A stretch of 11,375 nt of DNA from Oleiagrimonas sp964608595 (GCA_964608595.1 CAZSOU010000078.1:1-11375); one strand, 5' to 3'; positions 1 to 6,654 are shown, numbered from the stretch's first letter. Program-made: numbers and translations. Notes: a model not told the origin generated them from the sequence alone.

Positions 1-1
1 C

Positions 2-1228
2 AGCAACACCATGGCGCTGGTGCGCGGCATGAACCTGCTGCTGCGCGACAAGAAGGTGGGGCCGCGCGTGGTACCGATCGTGGCCGACGAGGCGCGCACG
101 TTCGGCATGGAGGGCATGTTCCGCCAGATCGGCATTTACGCGCCCGAAGGTCAGAAATACCGCCCGCAGGATGCCGACCAGCTTCTGTATTACCGCGAGG
201 CCGAGGACGGTCAGGTGTTGCAGGAGGGTATATCCGAAGCCGGCGGCTTGTCGGCATGGATCGCGGCCGGTACCAGTTATTCGGTGTCCGACCAGCCGAT
301 GCTGCCGTTCTTCATCTACTACTCGTTCTTCGGCTTCCGTCGCGTGGGCGATCTGATCTGGGCCGCCGGCGATCAACGCACGCGCGGTTTTCTGATCGGC
401 GCGACCGCCGGTGCCAGTTTTCCCGGCGAGGGTCTGCAGCACAACGATTGCGCCTCGCACCTGATGGCCGGCACGGTACCCAACTGCCGCGCCTACGATC
501 CGACGTTCTCCTACGAGGTCGCGGTGATCATGCATCACGGCGTCAAGGAGATGTTCGAAGAGCAGCAGGACGTTTTCTATTACATCACCACGACCAACGA
601 AAACTATTCCCACCCCGACATGCCCGAGGGTTGCTACGACGGCATCATCAAGGGCATGTATCTGTTCCGCGAATCGGAACTCGCCGCCGGCTCGGGAAAG
701 AGCAAAGGCAAGGGCAAGAAAGCGCCGCGTGCGCAGCTGATGGCCTCGGGCGGTTCGTTGCGTGACGCCATCCAGGCGGCCGAGTTGCTGGAGAAGGATT
801 TCGGCGTCGCCGCCGATGTGTGGTCGTGCCCCAGCTTCAGCGAATTGTCGCGCGACGGCTTCGATTGCGAGCGTTACAACCGTTTGCATCCGGAAGCGAA
901 AAAACCGCGCGTGCCGTATGTGGCCGAATGTCTGGACGGCCACGACGGCCCGGTCGTGGCGGTCAGCGAATACGTGCGCGGTACGGCCGACCAGGTGCGC
1001 GCCTTTGTTCCCCGGGAGCGCCGGTTCACCGTGCTGGGCGCTGACGGCTACGGCCGCAGCGACACCCGCGAGGCCTTGCGCGAATTCTTCGAGATCGACC
1101 ATTTCTGGATCGCGCACGCCGCGTTGTCCGCGCTGGCCGCCGACGGCACCATTCCGACATCGGAAGTGACCAAGGCGATCAAGAAGTACGACCTGGACAA
1201 GAACAAGCCGAACCCGATGACCGAGTAA
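2..1228 (+). CDS. aceE: Pyruvate dehydrogenase E1 component, homodimeric type (5'-truncated by window edge)
   Basis: This is the C-terminal part (408 codons) of the E1 subunit of the pyruvate dehydrogenase complex, which uses thiamine diphosphate to decarboxylate pyruvate and passes the acetyl group to lipoyl-E2 in the cytoplasm. The frame is already open at base 2, and no start is visible because roughly the first half of a protein of about 890 residues lies upstream. Family stretches are clear: the GEGLQH block at nt 425-442, matching the active-site histidine loop of E. coli AceE, the segment YYITTTNENY, and a C terminus ending NKPNPMTE. A Gly/Lys-rich linker (about nt 685-730, including GSGKSKGKGKK) lies between the central and C-terminal transketolase-like domains. 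A hairpin repeat follows 13 nt after the stop. No E2 gene follows, so aceF must lie upstream or elsewhere. Identification is secure. Confidence 0.97.
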   Translation, partial: SNTMALVRGMNLLLRDKKVGPRVVPIVADEARTFGMEGMFRQIGIYAPEGQKYRPQDADQLLYYREAEDGQVLQEGISEAGGLSAWIAAGTSYSVSDQPMLPFFIYYSFFGFRRVGDLIWAAGDQRTRGFLIGATAGASFPGEGLQHNDCASHLMAGTVPNCRAYDPTFSYEVAVIMHHGVKEMFEEQQDVFYYITTTNENYSHPDMPEGCYDGIIKGMYLFRESELAAGSGKSKGKGKKAPRAQLMASGGSLRDAIQAAELLEKDFGVAADVWSCPSFSELSRDGFDCERYNRLHPEAKKPRVPYVAECLDGHDGPVVAVSEYVRGTADQVRAFVPRERRFTVLGADGYGRSDTREALREFFEIDHFWIAHAALSALAADGTIPTSEVTKAIKKYDLDKNKPNPMTE

Positions 1229-1241
1229 GGCCGCCCAACCC

Positions 1242-1293
1242 GTCCTGCAGGAGCGCATCTCGCGGCCGCGCATGAGCGGCGCTCCTGCAGGAC
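1242..1293. repeat. REP-like inverted repeat after aceE
   Basis: Two perfect 15-bp arms, GTCCTGCAGGAGCGC (1242-1256) and its reverse complement (1279-1293), flank a 22-base loop that itself holds the palindrome CGCGGCCGCG. There is no T-tract, so a classic intrinsic terminator is not indicated, although the hairpin could still end or stabilise the aceE transcript. The 15-mer GCAGGAGCGCATCTC (1246-1260) recurs in reverse orientation at 4029-4043 with differences near its ends, next to another hairpin. This suggests a dispersed repeat family of the CAGGAGCGC type common in Xanthomonadales. Confidence 0.75.
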
Positions 1294-1331
1294 AAACACA
1301 TACGCTCATCCACCTGCAGGAAATTTCCGTC

Positions 1332-1637
1332 ATGGGCCAACTCGCCCCCCGCGTGTGCACCACGTCCGCCGCCGTCAAGCGGCTTGAAGCCTTGATCAAC
1401 AAGTTGCCGGGCAATGGCCGGGTGTCCGTGGATTGCGACGACGGCAAACAATACAGCGGCATCGTGTGCGTGCGGCCGACCACGCAATCGTTTCGCGACA
1501 GCTCGGGCGTCGAGGGCGTCAACGGCGTGTTGCGCCTGGAAAATGCCTCGGCCCCCGGCGGCGAGTATCACATCTGGCTGGACACGATCACCCGCGTGCA
1601 CCGTCTGGACGCGATAAGCGGCACTTTCGGCGGCTGA
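1332..1637 (+). CDS. DUF3247 family protein (Sm-like fold, small)
   Basis: This 101-residue protein resembles the DUF3247 family, which is largely restricted to Xanthomonadaceae and relatives. As I recall, a Xanthomonas campestris member has a solved Sm-like beta-barrel structure; the exact function is not established. Visible family features are an N-terminal helix (TSAAVKRLEALINKL), a strand with DDGKQYSGIVCVRPT, then FRDSSGVEGVNGVLRLEN and a C-terminal strand with YHIWLDTITRVHRL. This pattern would suit a small barrel that binds nucleic acid or protein. The ATG at 1332 was chosen because AGGAAA lies about 9 nt upstream and the family alignment begins here; the frame stays open upstream to 1272, but only through the repeat. 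The gene could be co-transcribed with aceE if the intervening hairpin does not terminate. Family call fairly confident, role unknown. Confidence 0.8.
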   Translation: MGQLAPRVCTTSAAVKRLEALINKLPGNGRVSVDCDDGKQYSGIVCVRPTTQSFRDSSGVEGVNGVLRLENASAPGGEYHIWLDTITRVHRLDAISGTFGG

Positions 1638-1794
1638 TCTCCGACGCAACAATCTACTGCGGACCCGCGTGGGTCGGGTCAAGATCCGACCGACCGGTTG
1701 GCAGGCATCGACCACAGGCCGGATGCCTCCGGGGCCGGTAAACCATCGCAAGGCATGCGCGTTTGCAGTGGTACATGGACACCCGGAGCCACCC
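1638..1794. other. Intergenic region with small GC-rich hairpins
   Basis: This 157-bp gap holds two short hairpin candidates: GACCC-GCGT-GGGTC (1662-1675), followed by the overlapping GGTCGG...CCGACC (1672-1691), and CCGGA-TGCC-TCCGG (1719-1732). None has a downstream T-tract. They may lower read-through from the DUF3247 gene. I see no convincing promoter for the following lipoprotein gene. Its ribosome binding site is GGAG at 1785-1788. Confidence 0.4.
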
Positions 1795-2241
1795 ATGAAA
1801 TACCTGCGCCTGTTGTTGCCACTGCTGCTGGTGTTGCTCGGCGGATGCGCTGCCACCCAGGCGCGTGCCGAGCGTGAGCAGGCGCGCGCGGCAGCGATAC
1901 ATGCGGCGGCCGGCAAGCCGGTGAGCTCGTTTTCCTACATGGCGAGCACGTTGTATTCGTGGGAGCCGTTGAGCGAAAGCGAATTGCTGATCTATACCCG
2001 GCCCAATCGTGCGTGGTTGCTCGACGTGGGGTTGTGCCCCGACTTGCCGTTCACCTCCGCCATCGGCCTGACCTCGCACGTGGGGCAGGTGCAATCACGA
2101 CTGGACAGCGTGATCGTGCATGGAAACGGCTTTCCCTGCCGCATCCAGACCATCCGTCCGGTGGACGTGTCGTTGCTGAAACGGAAAATGCAGCAGCGCT
2201 CCGGTGGCAAGGTGGTGCCCGAGCCGGCCGACGGTCAGTAG
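1795..2241 (+). CDS. DUF6491 family lipoprotein
   Basis: This 148-residue predicted lipoprotein has a signal of positively charged start (MKYLR), a leucine-rich core and the lipobox LGGC, with the lipidated cysteine at residue 18. After cleavage it would be anchored to a membrane facing the periplasm. The mature part matches what I recall of DUF6491 proteins of Xanthomonadales: GKPVSSFSYM (40-49), LYSWEPLSES (53-62), YTRPNRAWLLDV (67-78), CPDL (81-84), AIGLTSHVGQV (89-99) and PCRIQTIRPVDV (114-125). Cys81 and Cys115 could form a disulfide. The ATG at 1795 is supported by GGAG six nt upstream and by the signal peptide; the frame is open further upstream but codes nothing recognisable. The stop codon lies inside the 3' end of the convergent hydrolase gene. 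The function of the family is unknown. Confidence 0.85.
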   Translation: MKYLRLLLPLLLVLLGGCAATQARAEREQARAAAIHAAAGKPVSSFSYMASTLYSWEPLSESELLIYTRPNRAWLLDVGLCPDLPFTSAIGLTSHVGQVQSRLDSVIVHGNGFPCRIQTIRPVDVSLLKRKMQQRSGGKVVPEPADGQ

Positions 2242-3146
2242 ATCTCCGCCACGCAGCAGCGCAGGCTGCCGCCGGCTTTCTCGATGTCGGCAAGGTTCGC
2301 GCTGCCCAGCGCGAAGCCCCACTGCGCCAGTTGCCGGCATTGCTCGTTCGTCAGCGCCACGATGCCGCGTGCGCTCATCCATACACGCTCGTCGTTCAGG
2401 GTGATCGCGTTGCCGGCGAAGGCGCGCTTCTGGTTTTCGTCCAGCCACAATGCCTGGCCTTCGTAGGCGCGCGCGATGGCTTCGGGCACCCGCCGATCAG
2501 CGAAGCCGCCGGCAGCCAGAATCACCGCGCGGCTGGCCAGAAGGGCCATCACCACGTTGGTGTGGTACTCGCCTTCGGCCAGATCGAAGCAGAAGGTCAG
2601 CTTGAGGTTAAACGCCTTGTGCATGGCTTCGGCGCCGGCCATGTCGCAGCGCTGTCCCAGGCCGCAGAAGCCGATGCCGCGGGCACGGTCGATGATGATC
2701 GAGCCGGTCAGTTCGCAGGTGAGATCCTCGCACGCGGAAAAATCCACCTCTTCGTAACCCAGAACGTCGCCGAAAAACGCGCGGATGTCGCGACGTTCGG
2801 CTTCGCGTCGACGCACCGGATGGTGCATGCGACCGATCACCAGCCGTCCCGGCACGCTGGCGAACACGTTGTTGGGAAACACGCCGTCGGGATTGCCGGC
2901 ATCACCGGGAAAAACCACGATCGGACAATCTTCACGCAGGGCCTCGGCCAGGGCCGCATGCTGTGCCATGGCGCGCACCGGGTCGGGTTTGTCGTCCAGA
3001 TCCATGTAGCGATTGTCGCTGGCCGATTCCGCGGCCAGCGCAAAGGCGGAAGGCGCGATCAGAAACGCGGCCCGCGCCGTGGCCGGCGCGTCGGGAATGA
3101 TTTCGGCAAAGGCTTCGAGAAAAGCGTCGGGTGACGTGGTGATCAT
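2235..3146 (-). CDS. ctlX: CtlX-type amidinotransferase-fold hydrolase (arginine deiminase-related)
   Basis: This 303-residue cytoplasmic enzyme belongs to the guanidino-group-modifying superfamily (arginine deiminase, DDAH, amidinotransferase), closest to the CtlX / arginine-deiminase-related branch. CtlX is reported as a citrulline hydrolase, but the substrate here is not proven. Motifs in order are SASDNRYM (41-48), VVFPGD (77-82), FPNNVF (90-95), ELTGSIIIDR (145-154, at the place of the LEGGD motif of arginine deiminases), EYHTNVV (193-199, with likely catalytic His195) and the C-terminal GGSLRCCVAEIY (292-303, with likely nucleophile Cys297). The ATG at 3146 is preferred over an in-frame ATG at 3224. 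A good promoter candidate (TCGACA, 18 bp, TACACT; 3204-3175) lies between them, and the MITT start fits the family. The gene ends tail-to-tail with the DUF6491 gene, overlapping by 7 bp, and is divergent from the next lipoprotein. Confidence 0.85.
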   Translation of the reverse strand: MITTSPDAFLEAFAEIIPDAPATARAAFLIAPSAFALAAESASDNRYMDLDDKPDPVRAMAQHAALAEALREDCPIVVFPGDAGNPDGVFPNNVFASVPGRLVIGRMHHPVRRREAERRDIRAFFGDVLGYEEVDFSACEDLTCELTGSIIIDRARGIGFCGLGQRCDMAGAEAMHKAFNLKLTFCFDLAEGEYHTNVVMALLASRAVILAAGGFADRRVPEAIARAYEGQALWLDENQKRAFAGNAITLNDERVWMSARGIVALTNEQCRQLAQWGFALGSANLADIEKAGGSLRCCVAEIY

Positions 3147-3174
3147 GGATGCGGTTGCGACGGGAAAAGACGCG

Positions 3175-3204
3175 AGTGTATGCCGACTGTTCGGCAGGTG
3201 TCGA
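3175..3204 (-). promoter_or_regulatory. Predicted sigma-70 promoter of ctlX
   Basis: On the minus strand, TCGACA (3204-3199, 5 of 6 to TTGACA) and TACACT (3180-3175) are separated by 18 bp. Transcription would begin near 3168, leaving a leader of about 22 nt before the ATG at 3146. The spacer contains the dyad listed separately. Confidence 0.5.
3181..3196. promoter_or_regulatory. Candidate operator dyad between ctlX and lipoprotein promoters
   Basis: TGCCGA-CTGT-TCGGCA is a perfect 6-4-6 inverted repeat that fills the spacer between the -35 and -10 of the predicted ctlX promoter. It lies 10 bp before the predicted -35 of the divergent lipoprotein gene. Bound protein here would most simply repress ctlX. 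No regulator gene is visible in the window. Confidence 0.4.
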
Positions 3205-3205
3205 C

Positions 3206-3235
3206 TTTCAGCCTCCGCCGCCATGCCGCTAGACT
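3206..3235 (+). promoter_or_regulatory. Predicted promoter of the 3265 lipoprotein gene
   Basis: TTTCAG (3206-3211) and TAGACT (3230-3235) are 18 bp apart. The predicted start near 3242 leaves about 23 nt of leader containing GGGGAG at 3255-3260, just before the ATG at 3265. The -35 match is weak. The position and the matching leader length on the opposite strand make it plausible. Confidence 0.4.
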
Positions 3236-3264
3236 GGCCCTTCCATCACCATGCGGGGAGCTCC

Positions 3265-3987
3265 ATGACCATTTTCCGAATGCGCGACGGCCTGATTCTG
3301 GTGCTGGCGGCGACCATGCTGGCGGCATGCTCGGGGCCGCCGTCACCCACACCCGAGCAGCAGGCGGCCGCGCAGAAAAAGGCCGACAACGCGGCCGCCG
3401 ACAAAAAGCTGGTGATGTTCCACAAGCTGGTGAAGATGGGCCAACTGGAATTGGCGGCCTCCATCGGGGATGAACTCGTCGCCAAATACCCCGATTCCGA
3501 TGCCGCGAAGAAAGTGGCCGACAAGCTGCCCGACATCAAGGCAAAGGCCAAAGCCGACAAAGAGAAAACCCGTCTGGCCAACCTCTGGTTGTACCAGGTC
3601 AGCCCGATGGCGGGCGGCATGCAGAGCACCGCGACCATCAGCAACAGCAAGCCGCAAGACATCAAGGTGCGGCTGATCCTGCGTCGCCATACCGAGTGGG
3701 GTACTTCGGCGTACCTGTATGCCAGCGACGAGAAGGGCTTTGTCTGTCACGGCGAATGCCCGGTTGCCGTGACCTTCGACGGCAAGAAGCATGTGTTCCA
3801 CGCGGTGACCCCGGACGACGGCCGTCCGGCATTGATGTTCCGCCACCAGAAAGACTTCATCAAACGTCTGCAAAAGGCCGACAAGGTGGTCATCCCGGTG
3901 ACCGTGCAAGGCAAGGGAAAACAGGATCTGGTGTTCGAAACCGGCGGCTTCGTGCCCGACAAATGGAAACCGCTGGACGCCCGGTAG
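3265..3987 (+). CDS. Uncharacterised lipoprotein with helical repeat and CHGEC domain
   Basis: This 240-residue predicted lipoprotein has the signal ILVLAATMLAAC with its lipobox cysteine at residue 22, followed by a Pro/Gln/Ala-rich spacer. Residues about 48-100 are helical and Lys/Ala-rich, with a TPR-like pair of helices (MFHKLVKMGQLELAASIGDE, then YPDSDAAKKVADKL). The C-terminal half (about 108-230) looks like a beta-rich domain with CHGEC (161-165), VAVTFDGKKHVFHAV and GKGKQDLVFETGGF. From memory, this spacing resembles an uncharacterised domain found in hypothetical proteins of Stenotrophomonas and Pseudomonas, with a CxxxC-type pair, a DG turn and a final FEF-type strand. Cys161 and Cys165 may form a disulfide in the periplasm. 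The start at 3265 follows GGGGAG closely; ATG 3280 is an alternative that would keep the lipobox. The gene ends next to a hairpin repeat. Role unknown. Confidence 0.8.
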   Translation: MTIFRMRDGLILVLAATMLAACSGPPSPTPEQQAAAQKKADNAAADKKLVMFHKLVKMGQLELAASIGDELVAKYPDSDAAKKVADKLPDIKAKAKADKEKTRLANLWLYQVSPMAGGMQSTATISNSKPQDIKVRLILRRHTEWGTSAYLYASDEKGFVCHGECPVAVTFDGKKHVFHAVTPDDGRPALMFRHQKDFIKRLQKADKVVIPVTVQGKGKQDLVFETGGFVPDKWKPLDAR

Positions 3988-4035
3988 GCGCCATTTCATG
4001 CGCGAGCATGTGTCGCTGTCGCGCATGAGATGCGC
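3988..4035. repeat. REP-like hairpin between convergent genes (possible bidirectional terminator)
   Basis: The perfect arms TCATGCGCGA (3996-4005) and TCGCGCATGA (4019-4028) extend with a wobble and a bulge to GCGC (3988-3991) pairing with GCGC (4032-4035). The element starts directly after the stop of the upstream lipoprotein and ends 23 bp before the stop of the convergent YdeI gene. Its right side plus flank (GAGATGCGCTCCTGC, 4027-4041) is the reverse complement of GCAGGAGCGCATCTC at 1246-1260, so both belong to one repeat family. The 12-mer GCGCATGAGATG (4021-4032) also occurs at 10889-10900. Confidence 0.6.
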
Positions 4036-4058
4036 TCCTGCCGGAGGTCAGTCCGGGA

Positions 4059-4583
4059 TCAGGTCCGTTTCGGCAAGGGCATCCATGTTTGTTCGGGTTT
4101 GACGTGGTCGCGCGTGAGCCAGTTCAGGCCGGGAAAGCAGCATACGCGGCGGTTGCCCCTGGCCAGCTTGTCGCATGCATCGCGTATGCGCTTGAGACGG
4201 GTTTCGGGTTTTTTTGCCGTGGTGATCCACAACACCCAGTCGCGACGGGCCAGCGGGGTGGTGGCTTCCCATGTGGCTCGCGCGTCCGCATGGGTGGCGA
4301 GTGCCCGGATCAATTCCGCCGGGGGGCGAACATCGGCTTCATCGCCGATGCGGGTGATTTCCAGCCGTACCGTATCGCCCGGTGAAACTCCGGCGGCGGT
4401 GCGAATGGCGGCGTCCAGGGTGAATGCGGCTTCGCCGTCAAGTCTGGAGCGAAACGGAAATCCGTTGATGGTGCCCTCCACCGGCGCTGGTTTTTGCGCG
4501 CCTGCGGGCAGGGCGATGCTTCCCTTCGCCGCAGGCAGCTCGGCGTCGAAACAGATCGTCGTTGCGGGGGTCGGTTTGGTCAT
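4059..4583 (-). CDS. YdeI/OmpD-associated family protein with DUF1905 domain
   Basis: This 174-residue soluble protein has two recognisable parts. An N-terminal DUF1905 beta domain covers about residues 10-80 (CFDAELPAAKGSIALP, VEGTINGFPFRSRL, GVSPGDTVRLEITR). A C-terminal helical YdeI-like segment follows at about 89-150 (ELIRALATHADARATWEA, RRDWVLWITTAKKPETRLKR). Proteins of this family are linked by name to OmpD association and bacteriocin protection, but their biochemical role is unclear. The ATG at 4583 is chosen because the DUF1905 domain begins directly after it; the frame continues up to an ATG at 4646, which would add residues without family likeness. The ribosome binding site is weak. 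A TAAACT -10 candidate (minus strand, 4621-4616) would give a leader of about 26 nt. It is convergent with the 3265 lipoprotein gene and divergent from adhC. Confidence 0.8.
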   Translation of the reverse strand: MTKPTPATTICFDAELPAAKGSIALPAGAQKPAPVEGTINGFPFRSRLDGEAAFTLDAAIRTAAGVSPGDTVRLEITRIGDEADVRPPAELIRALATHADARATWEATTPLARRDWVLWITTAKKPETRLKRIRDACDKLARGNRRVCCFPGLNWLTRDHVKPEQTWMPLPKRT

Positions 4584-4671
4584 GAGCCGAGCGATTCGCG
4601 TCTGAGTTGCCGGCCAGTTTAGACGTTTCCCCGTCAACCGTCGCACCAGGCGGCTTGGGTACAGTGGTCCC

Positions 4672-4693
4672 TGTTATGGTTTGAACATTGTTC
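4672..4693 (+). promoter_or_regulatory. Predicted extended -10 promoter and dyad upstream of adhC
   Basis: TGTTATGGT (4672-4680) fits an extended -10 element, with no good -35 at 17 bp. The predicted start falls near 4687, inside the perfect dyad GAACA-T-TGTTC (4683-4693). A second short dyad, ACAG-N6-CTGT (4661-4674), lies just upstream. These could be operator sites for formaldehyde-responsive control, but neither matches a site I know for FrmR or NmlR/AdhR regulators. Confidence 0.35.
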
Positions 4694-4712
4694 GTTTGCC
4701 CTGGAGCCCACC

Positions 4713-5822
4713 ATGAAAAGCCGTGCCGCCGTCGCCTTTGAAGCCGGAAAGCCTCTCGACATCATCGAAATCGACGTGGCGCCGCCCAAGGCGGGTGAGG
4801 TGCTGGTGAAAATCCATGCCACCGGCGTGTGTCATACCGATGCCTTCACCTTGTCGGGCGACGATCCCGAAGGCGTCTTTCCGGCGGTACTGGGCCATGA
4901 AGGCGGCGGCGAGGTTGTCGAAGTGGGCGAGGGCGTCACGTCGGTCAAACCGGGCGATCACGTGATTCCGCTTTACACGGCCGAATGCGGCGAATGCAAG
5001 ATGTGCAAATCGGGCAAGACCAATTTGTGTTCGGCCGTACGCGCGACGCAGGGCAAGGGATTGATGCCCGACGGCACCACGCGGTTCTCATATCAAGGCA
5101 AGCCGATTTACCACTACATGGGCACGTCGACGTTCAGCGAATACACGGTCGTCGCCGAGGTTTCGCTGGCGAAAATCGACAAGGATGCGGCACTGGACAA
5201 GGTGTGCCTGCTGGGTTGCGGCGTCACCACCGGCATCGGTGCGGTGCACAATACCGCCAAGGTGCAGAAAGGCGACACGGTCGCCGTGTTCGGCCTCGGC
5301 GGTATCGGCTTGTCGGTGATCCAGGGCGCCAGACAGGCCGACGCCGGGCGGATCATCGCCATCGACACGAATCCGGACAAGTTCGATCTCGCTCGCGAAT
5401 TCGGCGCGACCGATTGCGTCAATCCGAAAGACCATGGCGAATCGATCACCGACGTCGTGATCGCCATGACCGACGGGGGCGTGGATTATTCGTTCGAATG
5501 CATCGGCAACGTGAACGTGATGCGTCAGGCGCTGGAATGCTGTCACAAGGGCTGGGGCGAAAGCGTGATCATCGGTGTCGCCGGGGCGGGACAGGAAATT
5601 TCCACGCGGCCGTTCCAGCTGGTCACGGGGCGCGTGTGGCGCGGCTCCGCGTTCGGCGGCGTCAAGGGGCGCAGCCAGTTGCCCGGCATGGTCGAGCAGG
5701 CCATGCGCGGCGACATCAGGCTTGATCCGTACATCACCCATCGCATGCCGCTGGAAAAAATCAACGAGGCGTTCGACCTGCTGCATGCCGGCAAATCCAT
5801 CCGCAGCGTGATCGAGTACTGA
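4713..5822 (+). CDS. adhC: S-(hydroxymethyl)glutathione dehydrogenase / class III alcohol dehydrogenase
   Basis: This 369-residue cytoplasmic zinc enzyme (FrmA/AdhC, EC 1.1.1.284 type) oxidises S-hydroxymethylglutathione, formed from formaldehyde and glutathione, to S-formylglutathione using NAD(P)+. It also acts as S-nitrosoglutathione reductase in characterised homologues. Catalytic-zinc ligands are seen at Cys40 (GVCHTD), His62-Glu63 (GHEGGG) and Cys169 (LLGCGVTTG). The structural zinc site is Cys92, Cys95, Cys98 and Cys106 (ECGECKMCKSGKTNLC). The Rossmann loop GLGGIG is at 194-199 with Asp218 for NAD ribose. Length is normal for the family. The ATG at 4713 follows GGAG at 4703-4706. It is separated by one base from fghA, the next enzyme of the same pathway, so the two are surely co-transcribed. 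No frmR-type repressor gene is adjacent in this window. Confidence 0.97.
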   Translation: MKSRAAVAFEAGKPLDIIEIDVAPPKAGEVLVKIHATGVCHTDAFTLSGDDPEGVFPAVLGHEGGGEVVEVGEGVTSVKPGDHVIPLYTAECGECKMCKSGKTNLCSAVRATQGKGLMPDGTTRFSYQGKPIYHYMGTSTFSEYTVVAEVSLAKIDKDAALDKVCLLGCGVTTGIGAVHNTAKVQKGDTVAVFGLGGIGLSVIQGARQADAGRIIAIDTNPDKFDLAREFGATDCVNPKDHGESITDVVIAMTDGGVDYSFECIGNVNVMRQALECCHKGWGESVIIGVAGAGQEISTRPFQLVTGRVWRGSAFGGVKGRSQLPGMVEQAMRGDIRLDPYITHRMPLEKINEAFDLLHAGKSIRSVIEY

Positions 5823-5823
5823 C

Positions 5824-6654
5824 ATGGAGCGTATTGAAAACCACGCCAGTTTCGGCGGCTCGCAGGAAGTGTGGCAGCACGATTCGCAGGTGCTCGGCTG
5901 CCCCATGCGCTTCGGCGTCTACCTGCCGCCGCAAATCGCGCAGGAGCGGTGTCCGGTGTTGTATTGGTTGTCGGGGCTGACTTGTACCGAGCAGAACTTC
6001 ATCGCCAAGGCCGGCGCGCAGCGTTTTGCCGCCGAGCACGGCATTGTTGTCGTGGTGCCCGACACCAGTCCGCGTGGTGCGGGCGTGGCGGATGATGATG
6101 CGTACGATCTGGGTCAGGGCGCGGGCTTTTACCTCAACGCCACGCAAGCGCCGTGGGCGGCACATTACCGCATGTACGACTATGTGGTGGACGAGCTGCC
6201 GGCGCTGGTGGAAAGCCGTTTCGAGGTGAATGATCGGCGCGCGATCAGCGGCCATTCCATGGGCGGTCACGGTGCGTTGATCGTGGCGTTGAAGAACCCG
6301 GGACGCTATCGCGGCGTGTCGGCATTTTCGCCCGTCGTCGCACCGTCGCGGGTGCCATGGGGCGAGAAGGCGTTCGGCGCGTATCTGGGTGATGACCGCG
6401 AGACGTGGACGGCGTGGGATGCCTGCGAGCTTGTCGCTGACGCCAGGGAAAAATTGCCCATCCGCATCGAACAGGGCGAGGCCGACGACTTTCTCGCCGA
6501 GCAGTTGCAAACGCATCGGCTTGCCGAAGCCTGCGAAAGCGTCGGGCATCCGTGCGACATCCGCATGCGAGCCGGCTACGACCACAGCTACTACTTCATC
6601 GCCAGCTTCATCGGCGAACACATCGCGCACCATGCGGGGGCGTTGCGAGGTTGA
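5824..6654 (+). CDS. fghA: S-formylglutathione hydrolase
   Basis: This 276-residue alpha/beta-hydrolase of the esterase D/FrmB family cleaves S-formylglutathione to formate and glutathione, the second step of glutathione-dependent formaldehyde detoxification. The catalytic triad is visible: nucleophile Ser145 in GHSMGGHG, Asp221 in GEADDF, and His254 in GYDHSYY. Other family blocks are CPVLYWLSGLTCTEQNF (43-59) and PDTSPRG (79-85). The start lies one base after the adhC stop (TGA C ATG), without a strong ribosome site of its own, which suggests translational coupling. Length is normal, so this copy is complete. The last 42 codons (235-276) are repeated downstream at 6884-7012 as part of a tandem duplication. 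Confidence 0.97.
   Translation: MERIENHASFGGSQEVWQHDSQVLGCPMRFGVYLPPQIAQERCPVLYWLSGLTCTEQNFIAKAGAQRFAAEHGIVVVVPDTSPRGAGVADDDAYDLGQGAGFYLNATQAPWAAHYRMYDYVVDELPALVESRFEVNDRRAISGHSMGGHGALIVALKNPGRYRGVSAFSPVVAPSRVPWGEKAFGAYLGDDRETWTAWDACELVADAREKLPIRIEQGEADDFLAEQLQTHRLAEACESVGHPCDIRMRAGYDHSYYFIASFIGEHIAHHAGALRG

Noticed and set aside
1959..3134. Long + strand open frame (391 codons) opposite ctlX
   Set aside because: It is antisense to the motif-bearing hydrolase gene, shows no family likeness, and such frames are common opposite GC-rich genes.
3147..3224. Longer start of ctlX at 3224
   Set aside because: The added 26 residues have no family likeness and would begin upstream of the best promoter candidate.
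4030..4605. + strand open frame of 191 codons opposite the YdeI/DUF1905 gene
   Set aside because: The minus-strand product has clear DUF1905 and YdeI features; the + frame is Ser/Arg/Ala-rich with no domain.
5088..6633. Two long minus-strand open frames opposite adhC and fghA
   Set aside because: They are His/Asp/Arg-rich antisense shadows of enzymes with all catalytic residues visible on the + strand.
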